From Hoplostethus atlanticus (taxonomy: Eukaryota; Chordata; Actinopteri; Trachichthyiformes; Trachichthyidae): a DNA stretch of 64,000 nucleotides. The DNA is taken from assembly GCA_034670405.1 (NCBI GenBank), contig JAXDDX010000011.1, forward strand, positions 7,315,001-7,379,000, written 5' to 3'. Under the pieces are notes generated by a model, which made no database searches, was not told where the DNA came from, and worked only from the letters and a program-made list of their open reading frames with translations. Shown one piece after another: positions 22,600 through 47,953 of this stretch. Each line of letters begins with the position of its first letter. Position 1 is the stretch's first letter. Position numbers and translations under genes: made by a program.

Positions 22600-22760
22600 C
22601 TACACATACTCGCTCACATGCACATGTACACACAGGAACACATACACACACACACACCTCTATACATAGGATCTCATACATACAGTATGTACACACATCT
22701 AAACACACACACTCACATATGTAAACACACATGTACACGCACGCATACACACATACGGAT
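22561..22760. repeat. CA array with degenerate 3' part
   Basis: A pure CA run to about 22594, then imperfect ACAC/ACAT units. Thr/His and Val/Cys open frames here are artefacts. Confidence 0.92.
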
Positions 22761-24279
22761 CTATTTTTGTGATTTAGTACACAGTGATTTAGTACACAGT
22801 CAGAGGCACGCGGCATGAGCTCACAGGGCGTGGCGACTGATTTTTGTGGCCAGAGGTGCACGGGGCACCTGCAGCACAGTTGTAAACTGGTTGGATTAGG
22901 AGGAAGACAGTATCAGTAGGTGTGGTGGGCCTGGTTTCAATGACAACCAATCAAATCCTGTCTTTTACTTCCCTTTAAAAGCAGGCACTGCGCACTACAG
23001 CACTCTGACAATTTTGTGATGGAAGACGAAAACCTTCTCCCGAGAGGAAACTGATGTCCTTGTGCAGTAGCTGCAGAATCACCACGAGCCAATGTACAGC
23101 CTAGTTAACCAATCAGTACGACTTTGATGAATAAAAAACTTTTATGGAGATATTGAATGTGTCATGGTCATACCGACAGTTCCATGTTGGATGACAATCA
23201 TTTACACCACAACCACATGTGTACATTGTTAGAATGAAAAACGTAGCATCTTATTTTTTCCTGCCAAAGTACATATGCACAAAAATGGTTTGTAAGCTTT
23301 TGAATAGAATCTGTTCATCACATCACATCGCTTGGTAAAGCCACAAAAATAGTGCTTTTTTGACATGGTCTGAGCAGGCAGGCGACACAAGCACAAATCC
23401 CCATAATCCTTGACACTAAAATTGATCGTCACTGATACGCCCCCTTCTGCACCTCTCCTCCCACTTAGGCAGTCAAGTTCATGGCGAGTCACCAAAATAC
23501 CAGAAAACCACCTGTGTGACAAAAATGCCACTTTGCCAGCGCAAAGCCCCACCATTCGTCATGTGCCATCCCGAAAATAGAGCCTGTTGGGTCACTAAAG
23601 ACAGCTAGCTAGTGTGAATTATCCATCTGAGTTCACAATGTTAAGAATTTGAAGTCAGAGTTCCTTTCGCTAATGTTTGAGGGAAGGCTCTACCTACATA
23701 AAAGTTCAAAAGCTCCCTTTGTGTGTGTGTGTGCTTTTTCCGTTTCAGTGACTTCTATCAGGATTTCAGTTTATTTATATTTCAAAATGATGAGAAAACA
23801 GAGAGATGAGCAGCTGCCTGCCGGTATCTCCATCCGAGTTCTGAAGGTTATGTTTACTCCAGTTATTTAAAAGGAGGTCACATTCACTGCGTAACAAAAA
23901 AACATATAGTCTAACGGGATATATTTACAACGAGGCCAGTGTTATCACCCTGAATCAATACAAGTAAAGCCTTGTGTTAAAGAATAATGGTCATAAAGAC
24001 AGTGATAAAACTGAGGGCTGACATTGCTGCAGAATGCCTATATATCCTGTTTGGTGTTACAGTTGACAGATGGCATTGTCCCCCCACATGTAGTCAATGT
24101 TTCATGATCCTGGGACCAAGCTGAACCATCGATAATGCATTGTAAAATGTTGAACAAAATGCAGGGATGTCAAATGGGGGGATTCAACCAGTTTTTCCTA
24201 AAACGAATAGCCTTTTGTTTAAGTGATGCAAGATTTTTGAACAAGAGCAAAAATATGCTACAGCAATGAATAGGCTCCA

Positions 24280-24470
24280 TCCATTGTAGGGCTCGATTGA
24301 TAAGGGTTTTTGAAGGCCGATACAGATGTTTTTAGATTGAAGTTACCGATAGCAGATATTTTGTGTCAATATTCGGTATTTTTTAAATTTGACCATTTTC
24401 ATTCACACATTTAAGGCCAACATTGGCCCCATATATCGGCAAGTCCATATATCGGTCTAAGTTAGTATAG
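24280..24470. repeat. dispersed repeat rich in TATCGG phrases
   Basis: The phrases TTTTTGAAGGCCGATAC, CCGATAGCAGATATT and TATATCGGCAAGTCC parallel 20675-20825 and 51605-51692. This word pattern is a familiar fish interspersed repeat (recalled). Confidence 0.55.
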
Positions 24471-25090
24471 ATGTAATAGAGCAATGTATGAAACAAAGCA
24501 GCTTTCAAAATTGGTTCTTTAATGGTGTCTGGATAGCATCTTATTGGGCTGGAGTGTACGAGAACAAACAAATGAGCACATGCACGTATATACATACAGA
24601 CCCGCCCACATACACACTCACAGAAAGTAATTTAAACACACTTTTGTTTGTAATACTTGCATGATAAACATGTAATCCTTGCAATAGACATCCCTCCTGA
24701 CCCCATATCCCTCATCTGACGGAATAATAAGCAGCTTGATCAAAATGAGCTGGAAAATGAAATCAATACGTTGCCTAAGCCGGAGTTTCTGTAAATTGAC
24801 AAACGTACAAGCATGAATCACAGCTTTGACATCAGCAATGCATAATGTGATGGGGCGGCCAATGCGTTATTCACACAGGCTATTGATCATATTGCAATGC
24901 AATGCAGTGTAATCACCATATGAGGCACCATATGAGCAGTTAATACTCTGTAATCACTGCTTTCAAAATCACACTTCTCTTACCTAGCCTTCAATACGTT
25001 ATTTGTTGATTCATTGATTTATTCATTTTATATTACTTAGATTTAGGAACTAGAGATTCCTGTAGTAATTGGTTTGCTTCTTTTATCTTT

Positions 25091-25190
25091 ATTTATGTAT
25101 GTATGTATGTATGTATGTATGTATGTACAGTATGTACGTATGTATGTATGTATGTATGTATGTATGTATGTATGTATATGTATCTATCTA

Positions 25191-25247
<57 letters not shown>

Positions 25248-25276
25248 TATCTATCTATCTATATATCTATCTATAG
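25091..25276. repeat. ATGT / CTGT / CTAT tetranucleotide array
   Basis: About 185 bp made of successive ATGT, CTGT and CTAT runs. It yields Tyr/Met/Val and Ile/Tyr/Leu-Ser frames with no coding meaning. Confidence 0.95.
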
Positions 25277-28094
25277 ATATTTTTACATGGAAGTCAGACC
25301 TAATCTGTACAAAGCAAACAGAAATTGTACATCTCAATCCAAAAATGTGCACCAATAGTGGCATGTATATTAAATTGAATAAAACAGTCTCCGGCCTGAG
25401 ACTGACTGTAACAGCTTCTGACTGAGCCCCATAGTCACAAAAGCCAAAGTCTCCCAACGTCTAAGCCCTGTCTCTCCAATCTCTACTTCCTCAAGCCATA
25501 TCCCTCCTCCCCTGCTTCACTGCTAAAACCTCCTCACTCCTAGAACTTCTACCTCCTCCGTCCTGATCCCATTCAGTCCCAGAAACATTCAAGCCTTTTC
25601 TCCTCAGCCAATATCTTGACTATCCCTGGCACTCTCTGACAAACCACACACACCTCACCGGCTGCAGCTATTTGCCCAAATCTGGCAACCCACAAGACCC
25701 TGCCATAGCAGAAATGACAGGAATACACCATTCTCCATTAAGTGATATCAACCTCTGCTGTTTCCATTTGTATCAAAAAGTCAACATAATAGAGACACAT
25801 CCTGTGAATGATGTGGATATAGATATATATTGTTTTGTTTTTGTTATAAACAAAGCAATGATGCCCATTTTTCCACTTGTCCACCCACTGACATAAGACA
25901 AGGTTACAACAGATCCTGTGTGTTGGTAATTATCAAAGCTGGACACAGGTATCCGTTTTTTCCTCTCCACTTGCCTTCACCGTCCCAGATTGCAGTCTTT
26001 TGTGTGATGCTCTAGCATGACCTAGTGGTCAACAGCAGAGCTGCAGCCAGGAGTCTGTATAATGTAAGCTCATATAACACATCACACTGGATTGGATATG
26101 AAGACCATAAAGGCAGTCTTGTATAGCATACAGAGAGCACAGGTATTTTATAGTGTTGTGGAGGATTACACATTCACATGTAATACTACACAGCACCATG
26201 CTAGCTAGTGCTTGCATGTATGAATCATTACTGTGGCCTACATACTATATATTTTCTTTGCTGATGTACAAAGTCCCAGCCGGTTGAAGATGTGCACAAG
26301 AAATCAATCCATATCTTTTGAAACCCCAGATGAAAGTTTCTATGAACCTATGTTTCTTCTATATTCAGTCAGCAGTGGCGGTCCATCACAATAAGGAAAT
26401 AACTAGAACCACAATTAGACCTTTTACCTTAAGAAACTGTGTAAAAGTGCTCAGTTGCTAACAGTAGAAGACTGTGGTTGTACTGGGCAGCTCCCAGTGG
26501 CCAACAGAACACAACCTCCCAACCACCTCGACCGCAATTTTTTATTATAGAAGAAACACAAGAAGATGAGAGTGAAGACCGAGTGCAAACATGAATCCAT
26601 GTGGTTGCAAACAAAAGCAGGAAGGGGGCAGGACTGTAAGTGTGACATGTGTGTAATGTATGCTGATACATCGTGTGTCAAAGCCCTGCAGGACGACAAC
26701 CACAACCATGCCTCCAGACTTCCAGACTGTCAGGACATCTGTCATTGCTAACAGTCATATGCCCATGTGTGTATGTATGTGTGTGAGAGAGAGAGGGAGT
26801 GAGAGAGAGCGATAAAGATGGGCGAGTCTTTGGCAGTGGGTCATTCCAGAGAACATGAGAACAGCCGTGCTTCTTAAACATTCATGTCTGGTATCCTCGG
26901 CGGCTTTTTTTGCACCAAACATCAAAGGAGCTGAACCATGGCAACCATGTCATACATACACCGCCACACATACAGACACATATACAGACACATATACAGA
27001 CAAAAAATACCGTAGATAACCTTATTAGAACTTGACTTATATACACGTCTATACATCTTCAACACGTCTACACTGTTATATGACCACTTGTGCAGTACCG
27101 TGCCATTTTTTATTAAGAGTTCAGCCTTATGTGTGCAGATATACACACACAGTTAAGGGGCAGGATAGTAAGATTATATACATGACAAAACACGCACACA
27201 CACACACACACAAAGACAGAAACACAGACATGCCCACACACATACACACAAATCTGTATTACCCACCAAACACATTTATATCTCAAATAGCATACAAAGT
27301 CGGATTGTTTTCTGTACAAGAGACTAAATCAGTGTCTCCATTTCAGTTTCATCCAACATCTCCCCTGTTGCAATTTACCTTTTGGACCAGCTTGCCACAT
27401 TAAAACCCTTTGAAAAGGATGGAAATTCTGTTAAAATTAAACAAAAAGATATGGGAGTCTGGGGGAATAAGACCTGACAATCTGCCACTGAATGCAACCA
27501 ATATGAAGGGGAGACTGCATATATGCCCTTATGACACTAGGGGGAGCAGTTTACACACAGTTGGGCAAATTCATGCTGGGAGGCAATGTGAGGTGGATAA
27601 TGGGGAATGACATCCTTGTTAGCACAGTTATTAAACGCATCCCTCTTGTTAACTATAGATTTAAATGGGAATTTCTCAGGTAGTTTAACTAAGAGATCCG
27701 ATGCCAGGTCATCTGACCAGTTCACATGTGTTACATTTTGTAAGATCTTACAGTCAGGGTTTTTTATTCTCTTTGCTTATTCTCAGCAGATCACTAAACA
27801 GAGGGGATATACATGATGGTGTAGATGAAAGGGAGGAGATAGGCTGAATAAAGACTTTTAAGCCCGTTTAAGCTAATTTAATGGGAACACTTTAAAACAC
27901 TTTTTCTTGTCTATTAATCCCCTGTTGTGATGTGATGTGATGTGATTGTCACTTGCACTACTGATATTACTCCATTAATCCCTTCGTTGCTATATTCAGC
28001 AACATCCTTTGTCATATTCTCTGTGAGGACCTAACAGCAAACCCAAATCATCTTACATTTTCAACGTGTAACTATAGCTTCTCTTTCCCTTTTG

Positions 28095-28375
28095 CAATTT
28101 GCCTGGGATGAGTTTCATTACATGTATAGAAATGAGTAGCTACCTATCAGTGTCAACCGGGTATGGCAAGATGTGGCACTCGCGAGGCCTAAATGAGTCT
28201 TTTATTATATTTTTATATTTATATTTTTTATATTTGTATTATAATGTGGAGCAAAAAAGTAAAACATTACCAGAAATATATTTGGAAGCCATATGTAAAA
28301 TAATCACATCTGGGATCATTCAAGACCATGTTCGCTGGTGACCTACGTCTAATAATATATCACATTGACCATATA
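28095..28375 (-). repeat. dispersed repeat, reversed copy
   Basis: Read on the minus strand, it contains TGATATATTATTAGACGTAG next to GTCACCAGC and, further along, TGCCATACCCGGTTGACAC. These are the same blocks, in the same order, as the copies at 2815-3330 and 35548-35848. Confidence 0.6.
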
Positions 28376-28610
28376 TATATAATAAATAATATATATAAGT
28401 GGAAATTGTGGTGGTAAATGATATTAGATGCAGGGACTTTGCTTGCAGCTATACCTAACTTGTTTTGGCCATCTGGATTACCAAAGTTGCCCATCACTTG
28501 TGTAGTAAATGCAGGTATTTTTGGAATTGCTTGTGTTCTTTATTGTGCATGGAAAATTACAGGGAACTGTGATCAATAAAATATTTATTTAATTCATTTA
28601 TTCGTTACTC

Positions 28611-28759
28611 CCTATACTATACATGCACCAGTCTGCTCTCAGTCTGCCCTATAGCTGTTCTCGATGGTGGAGTCCTTATAGGGGTTCCCCATTCACATAG
28701 CCTGGCTGCCTTTACAGAGGGCGGGGAGAGAGAGAGAGAGACAGGCAGAGAGCGAGAGC

Positions 28760-28818
<59 letters not shown>

Positions 28819-28876
28819 TTGAGGCATCCATTCCTCACTTGGTTGCATTCGGTTTACCGACACCGGAGAAGCGACC
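28611..28876 (+). promoter_or_regulatory. tfap2b: tfap2b proximal promoter / 5' UTR with GA tract
   Basis: The 265 bp before the first tfap2b ATG includes a GA-rich tract (28721-28818). An in-frame TGA lies upstream of the ATG with no intervening in-frame ATG, so translation starts at MLWK rather than at an extended N-terminus like human MHSPPRDQAAI. No TATA box is evident. Confidence 0.5.
28721..28818. repeat. GA tract at the tfap2b promoter
   Basis: A purine tract of about 98 nt, nearly pure GA with scattered CG interruptions (GAGCGAG), ends 58 nt before the tfap2b start codon. Confidence 0.95.
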
Positions 28877-42274
<13,398 letters not shown>

Positions 42275-42598
42275 AGGCAGGAAGAAGAAGGGGAGCGACG
42301 ATGGCGAGCAGAGCGGGAGGCAGACAAACAAAGCCGTTACACCGTTACTTCTAGCTTTACACCACTGCGACTGACCTGCCACACACAGGGCTGAGGAGGA
42401 GGAGGAGGAAGGAGGAAGGGTCAGTAGAGAGAGAAAAAGGGAGAGGAAGACGCCCGTGGGCCAGTGTCAGAGAGCACAGAGGGATTTTTCATCTGCGTTA
42501 CGTTCTTTTCAATCCCCTGAGGACATGCTGGTTACTGTGTTACATCCATTTCGCTCCTCCTGCCTGCATCCTGTGAGACTGAGCTGCAGACCCACAAC

Positions 42599-42599
<1 letters not shown>

Positions 42600-42649
<50 letters not shown>

Positions 42650-42656
42650 GCGTGTG
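42600..42656. repeat. GT microsatellite in tfap2b 3' UTR
   Basis: A GT run with GCGT interruptions near its 3' end. Confidence 0.95.
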
Positions 42657-43007
42657 TGTCTGTGCGGAAAAAGCATTGTGGGTATGAAGGGCAGGTGACG
42701 AGCATCCTATCTGTGAAACAGGTCCGTCTGGTGATTTAACACAAGGAAGGAGGGTCTTTATTTATGTGTGTAAATATTTATTTATATTAATTTAAATGGG
42801 TGGTCGTGTAAATAGGTGCGCCAGCTATTTTGGAGTAGGCCTATTTATCTGTGATGATTTGACCTTTTGTGAGCCGGGGCGGGGGGCGGGGCGGGGGGGA
42901 GCGGGACACATCCAGTGTTTTTCTGTTCTATAGAGCTGTTGTTATGGTGCTGATGATGGGTAGACATGCTTCTAATTGTCCAGTGATTTCATTTCTATCA
43001 CATTGAT

Positions 43008-43013
43008 AATAAA
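43008..43013 (+). other. tfap2b: polyadenylation signal of tfap2b
   Basis: Canonical AATAAA, with a TGTGTTTT stretch 4-11 nt downstream and GGTGTGC further on, a good cleavage-site context. Confidence 0.75.
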
Positions 43014-43035
43014 CCATGTGTTTTATTACGCAAGG

Positions 43036-43912
43036 TGTGCAGCCTGCGCCTTTTCTCCAGGGAAATTCCCCCACAAGAGTGCCGATCAGGTCGGAGGGTC
43101 AATCCACTTTCAAGTCAATCCACTCAGAATGTACAGAGAAACACGCTTTTCACACATAATGGACCATTTGTAGAAAGATTTAAAAATTTGTGAATTGGTG
43201 GAATTGGAATTGAATCGACCCCCAACGCTGACCCTGATATCTATCCATGTGCTCATCATGAGTCTTTCTGATTTGTATTAAGTGACACGCGAGTTTACCC
43301 GCCACTGCCTATTCATCCTAACCAAAGCGTCTTGCCAGTTTAACTGTCTTGATGAAAACCCATTTATGAGATCTATTGAGCGGGCCAGCAGCTGGAACAA
43401 ACCAATCTCGCTTTAGTCATCTTTACACCGTTTTTCATTTCAGCTAATGCACTCTGTGCTCCGTTTGATTTTTATCGGCTGCATCAGTAAATAATTGGTA
43501 AACAGGACAATAAACGATTCACGGTTATTACGACAATTCAGAAATAATACAAAACAGAACTAACAATTATGATTTTCTTTAAAATAAAAAATGTCTCAGC
43601 TTCACCGGGCTTGTTTTTGCTGTACTGCCAAGGAGAAAAGAGAAAGGTGTCCTGCAGCCCCACGTCTTCCTGGGAAGAAAATATGTGGAAGCCGTTATAA
43701 ATGATACATAAAGATATAATATATGATATTATTAATGGTATAGACATAGACATACTGAAGCTGTTCAAATATAGTTGACATATATTTAAGTCAAAGAAGA
43801 TTCTAATATAATGGGAGTCTGAGGGATAGTTACATCAGGTCCTATTAGTAATTTAAGGTACTTTATGCTATATGAAATGTAACTATACTACTACTACTAC
43901 TACTACTACTAC

Positions 43913-43951
<39 letters not shown>

Positions 43952-44080
43952 TAACAATAACAATAATAATAATAATAGCTTTTCTCAGTTTAAAATGTCT
44001 GCAGTCTATATTGCAAATCCCCTACCTAAAATGAGCACTCACACTTACACACACATACAACACACAACACACACACCATG
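43036..44080. other. tfap2b downstream flank
   Basis: AT-rich DNA with a fish-repeat phrase (GGAATTGAATCGACCCCCAA, about 43206) and a long ACT/AAT/AAC trinucleotide array (43882-43977). No gene seen. Confidence 0.6.
43882..43977. repeat. ACT / AAT / AAC trinucleotide array
   Basis: About 96 bp of consecutive ACT, then AAT, then AAC/AAT units. It makes a poly-Thr/Asn frame that is an artefact. Confidence 0.96.
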
Positions 44081-44290
44081 ATGGATATTGTCTCATTCCT
44101 GGGAGATAATTGGCTGTATTTTCCAGCCAGTGAGGCGCTCGTTTCAGAGAGGCTTCTCCCTCTCGCACGCGCGCTGGGGGAATAGAATCGTGCCTTGCGG
44201 GCCCGGTTCTGCGGTGGGGATCTACCGCCGGTATGCTAATGGAGCGAAGGCGCGCGCCTCAGAGAGTTAGAGGGAGAGACAGCGAGCGAG
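44081..44290. promoter_or_regulatory. CpG-rich island, possible promoter
   Basis: A CpG-dense segment (CTCGCACGCGCGCTGGGGG, GCGAAGGCGCGCGCC) in AT-rich surroundings 1 kb past the tfap2b transcript end, followed by a GA-rich stretch and a coding-like segment. It could be a promoter of a non-coding or unknown transcript, or an enhancer. Confidence 0.35.
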
Positions 44291-44330
44291 AGAGACCAAG
44301 AGAGAAACGTGGATAGCGAGAGCCAGAGAC

Positions 44331-44400
44331 ATGGAGAGAGAGAGACACACACAGAGCGAGAGACCTAGACAGAGAGAGAGAGAGAGAGAGAGAGTGTGTG
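44331..44400. repeat. GA-rich tract
   Basis: GA repeats with CACACA and CGAGAG interruptions, ending in GTGTGTGT. It separates the CpG island from the coding-like segment. Confidence 0.9.
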
Positions 44401-44445
44401 TGTCCCGCGGGCTCAGTGTTACCCATGGAGTGGAACGCTGCGTGA

Positions 44446-44536
44446 CGCAGGTGCAGAGTTCAGCACCCGCATGTCCGCGAGCGATTCCCGCTCAACAAAG
44501 ACAGGAAGCTGCTCAGCATCAACGGCCACAACGACA
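44446..44536 (+). CDS. unassigned coding-like segment ending at a possible donor
   Basis: Read from the CGC at 44446, the frame gives VQHPHVRERFPLNKDRKLLS followed by INGHNDR. The frame has C or G at most third positions and ends at a CGACAG|GTTGGC possible donor. It has no ATG in this frame: a TGA lies just before it, so if real it would need an upstream splice acceptor or belong to another frame. I do not recognise the peptide. It could be a lone exon of an unknown gene, a non-coding transcript or chance. Confidence 0.2.
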
Positions 44537-44539
44537 GGT

Positions 44540-45385
44540 TGGCTGGAACGCTAAACACACACCATAAACAAACAAACAAACACGACTTTACCATCTAAAC
44601 AAATGAGCCAAGGCAGCCGCCATTTAGCAAGTCGATAGGTGACGTTGTCCATTCAAAAGATTAAAAGAAAAAAAAAAGAAAAAAAGCTGATAGGGAGTGA
44701 TTGGGTCTCAATCGAAAATAACTGAATGAAAGTATTGTCAATTCATCTAAAGATACTGGCAAATGTACTCCAGAAGACAGGAGGGGATACAATTATGACT
44801 GATCTTGTGGTCTCCAGGAATTAAAATCAAAAGAAATGCCAAATTACCTGCAAATAAAATACACTTTCCATTACCAAACAATAAATAATAAATAAATAAT
44901 GGTCATTCAGTTAACAATGTCAACAAATTTGCCGTAAACATAGTTAATTGACTTGGGTGCTAATGCATTGTGGGTGTTGGAGTTGGATTTGAAACATGCT
45001 GTGAAAAGATATACACACCGGTGGAAAAAAACATAAACATAATAAAATGACAATGAAATACAATTTAAGACAGGATGGGTTCAATGTTGCAAAGGCACAA
45101 GTTCTTACAGTTATATGTTATAAATATGCTTTAATTAAAAATGTAATTCATTCATAACGAAATCCTCCCGAAAAACAGAATTGGCAGACAGTTGATAATG
45201 AAATAGGCCACAAAGCGAGTACAGAATGTTTTGATCATCTTAATGCTCAAATTAGGTTTATTGTATATAGTGCTGGTTCTAATCCACATGTCTTCACAGT
45301 TCCCACTAGGGTCTAAAAATCAAAAACTTGCTTTAACCTTTTTCATTACTCACAACAATGAAGGAAACAGTTTTTTTCTATTATC
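44540..45385. other. AT-rich intergenic DNA
   Basis: Nothing specific seen: A-rich stretches, no ORF or repeat family recognised. Confidence 0.5.
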
Positions 45386-45387
45386 AC

Positions 45388-45886
45388 TATAGTGGGGTCC
45401 AAAAGTCTGAGTCCACAACCAAGAACTGTTTGTTTTCATCTTTTATCAAAAACGAATAATTTTTTTTAACTCAGTTGATACCTCTTATTCAAGAATACAT
45501 ATTTAGAACTGATACACATTTTTTTTTAAATTATCTTCGATATTGATATTGAAATATATCTGTATATCTTGTTCACACACCATGGTTAGGTTTTCTCAAA
45601 TTGTCACACTATATATTTCATTCAAATATGAACACATGTATGCCCCTAATTCACAGTGTGAATTGTTTTGGTCTTTTAACAACTAATACCAGATATTGAT
45701 TAAATTAATATGGTCCTATATGAGTTATTGTTGCTACTGCTAGTGCTTTAACTTAAAAAAATTACGTCCGTTAAATCAATATTTTAAATTATTAATTAAA
45801 TTATTTTGGAAAATTATGTAATCTTGTTCGAGAGAAATATCATTTGTATTTCTTGGTATTTGAATCAGACTTTTGGAGCCCTACAA
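45388..45886. mobile_element. MITE-like element with terminal inverted repeats
   Basis: The left end TAGTGGGG-TCCAAAAGTCTGA (about 45388-45410) matches the reverse complement of the right end TCAGACTTTTGGAGCCCTACA (45865-45885) with few differences. The about 500-bp interior is AT-rich and non-coding. The TIR type and TA-containing ends fit a Tc1/mariner-type non-autonomous element. Confidence 0.7.
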
Positions 45887-46035
45887 ATGGATACTAAATT
45901 AAGATTTTAAAGGTTGTGTACTTTGTACAGAGTAGGTGTCTTTAAAAAGGCAACAGAAGTTAATCCACCATTTGATAATAAGATTGTCTAATGGCATCTG
46001 CTACTCAACACTATCACTGTCACTGTTGGATCCTT

Positions 46036-46060
46036 CCTTAATATTATATTAATATTAAGG
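46036..46060. repeat. 11-bp perfect hairpin
   Basis: CCTTAATATTA and its exact reverse complement, separated by TAT. It is AT-rich, so chance formation is possible. Confidence 0.7.
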
Positions 46061-46299
46061 CAATTATAAGGGTTTTAAGCAAATCCCATGTCTTGTATGT
46101 GCAACAGGATATCTGTGTCATGCTTTACTGTTTTGCAGAAGATATTATGTTGCATACACAATGACAGATAACGTGTTACATGTTGTTTTATAGTATTAGG
46201 CTTTTTAGAAACATTGTCAGGGAGCTGGATTCATTGGGGAATACAATTTAAAAGGACAAAATTTCAACCTAATCATGACCAGTGGTGTTTCTAGGATGT

Positions 46300-46370
46300 G
46301 TGGAAGAGAAAGAGAGAGAGAGCCTGTCCGTCTGTCTACCTGTCTGTCTGCCTGTCTGTCTCGCTGATAA
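46300..46370. repeat. GA and CTGT simple repeats
   Basis: A short GA run followed by imperfect GTCTGTCT units. ORFs here on both strands are artefacts. Confidence 0.85.
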
Positions 46371-46389
46371 TCTGTCTTGTTTTGAGAGA

Positions 46390-46940
46390 AAGACACATTT
46401 TCCAACATTTTCAAAGGGTATATGGAACCATACAGACTTTACAGACCTCACAGGGGCACCGATGCAGTCTAATCTAACTCTGAGCAATTTTATGCTCTGA
46501 TTATCTGTGTGAAATGTAATAAGAGCAAGGCTTTTAGTTTGACACATTCTATGAAATCGATTCAAAATTCAGAACTTTCAACCCCTATGTGAAACCTTGG
46601 AGTCCCATGCATCCATTAGTGGCACTGCTTACTGCTGGGGCCCTGGATGCTCTGATTTCAAAAGGATTTTTAACACCTCAATTCAATTCAGTATGTATAC
46701 ATAGAGTATTCCTGAGAATATACATTTCTCATATTTCCATTTAGCTCTACGCTTAACAGACTGACACAGGAGCTTTTTAATGCGACTCTCCCATTTCACC
46801 ATGTATTTTATTCACAGCCAAGGATAATACTAAGACCAACACCAGTACAGCATCAACAGAGATGAAAGGCATATCATGATCCTCTGAAGTCACTCAGACA
46901 ATGGGCCCTACATGGGTCTGATCTCAGATATTTCAAATAC
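46390..46940. other. intergenic DNA without recognised content
   Basis: No gene, no named repeat. Ordinary composition. Confidence 0.5.
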
Positions 46941-47475
46941 ACCCTCAAGGACCCCTGGAGGTCCCCGGACCCCAGTTTGAGTACTGCTGTAGACCATGAC
47001 ACGCAGTTGTAGAGGATCTTTCAAAGCGTTACCGCTGCAAAGCGTAAAGTGTTAATGCTCGAGATCCTTGTTTGTTTTATTGAGTCTCCATCTTCGGTGC
47101 TCAGCGCTCATTGCTGTGGTGTTTCTCACTGCTCTTCCCAGAGATCACCTGTCAATCAAACAGTGTGTCCACTACTGTGATGTCTTTCTCCTTGGATTTT
47201 CTGTTGATGGAGTTTGAGTTTCTGTAGGTGGCGCTCTTTTCTTTGTCTGTTCAGCCACGGTGGCTATCGCTGCTCATGCTAACTACCCAGTTCTTCTTCT
47301 TCTGTTTATTCCAAACAAACTGGAAGTGTAAAACGCATCACTTCCTGTACACCAGAGACAGCAAAAAGCTTTCATGAACTCTCTAGAGGTTGAATCGCTA
47401 TTGTGTTATATCAGTCAGATAGGGAGGAGCAAAACCAATTATTTATATGAAAATGTCACTGATTATTACTTTAAC
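46941..47475. repeat. probable interspersed repeat block
   Basis: It begins with AAGGACCCCTGGAGG and CCCCAGTTTGAGTACTGCTG, matching AAGGACCCCTGGGGG and ACTTTGAGGACCACTGCT at 38001-38036. This phrase ends many vertebrate dispersed repeats. It continues into sequence resembling fish repeats (GTTCTTCTTCTTCTGTTTAT). Confidence 0.45.
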
Positions 47476-47697
47476 GAGAGGACCAATGGTGTCCAACTCT
47501 GGTCATGGGCTGAGCTAATAAAGAAAAATGGGAACATTTTATAGATGCCAAGTACGGAAGCGGCGCTGACACTCTTTCCTTTATGCAGTGGATGTCTGCC
47601 TCTCTGTTTGCCAGGAGGTGAGAGAGCTGTTCCCCATCAGCAAAGCCCCTCAGCATTCTGTCACGCAATGGGCTGTAAAAATGCTTATCCAGACCAA

Positions 47698-47700
47698 CAC

Positions 47701-47754
<54 letters not shown>
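47698..47754. repeat. CA microsatellite
   Basis: About 28 CA units. Confidence 0.97.
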
Positions 47755-47756
<2 letters not shown>

Positions 47757-47890
47757 TATCCAGCATGCAGACAGCCGAGTGCCGGTCGGGAGTAATTCAT
47801 GCTCAGGGCACTGTGCTGCAGGCAAGGCAGGCGCGTGCTGGATATTTCATTATTCATTAATTTACTGTTTAACAAATCCTGTCATTACTG
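47755..47890. promoter_or_regulatory. candidate conserved element between two CA runs
   Basis: Unique sequence with GAGTAATTCATGC and a TTCATTATTCATTAATTTAC cluster of homeodomain-type cores, flanked on both sides by CA microsatellites. By-eye call. Confidence 0.3.
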
Positions 47891-47905
47891 AGCCAGAGCC
47901 CAGTT

Positions 47906-47907
<2 letters not shown>

Positions 47908-47949
<42 letters not shown>
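47908..47949. repeat. CA microsatellite
   Basis: About 20 CA units. Confidence 0.97.

Positions 47950-47953
<4 letters not shown>

Larger units (their letters stand above)
22531..28610. other. tfap2d-tfap2b intergenic region
   Basis: About 6 kb without a coding exon that I can identify. It contains a degenerate CA region (22561-22760), a 15-bp direct duplication of GATTTAGTACACAGT (22772-22801), a TATCGG-type repeat (24280-24470), a tetranucleotide array (25091-25276), a CA run near 27193-27211 and a reversed dispersed repeat (28095-28375). The remaining ORFs are short and without motif. Confidence 0.7.
42275..43035 (+). other. tfap2b: tfap2b 3' UTR with AU-rich element
   Basis: About 760 nt from the stop to just past the AATAAA at 43008-43013. 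It contains a GT run (42600-42656), four ATTTA pentamers (42760, 42776, 42780, 42790), typical of AU-rich destabilising elements, and a G-rich stretch at 42875-42905. The end is inferred from the signal followed by a GTGTG-type downstream sequence. Confidence 0.7.

Noticed and set aside
22229-22861. Thr/His- and Val/Cys-rich long ORFs
   Set aside because: They come from CA/GT and GA microsatellites. There is no motif and both strands are open.
23229-23555. 108-codon minus-strand ORF in the intergenic region
   Set aside because: No domain, no splice or promoter context, repeat-like wording. Not supportable as a gene.
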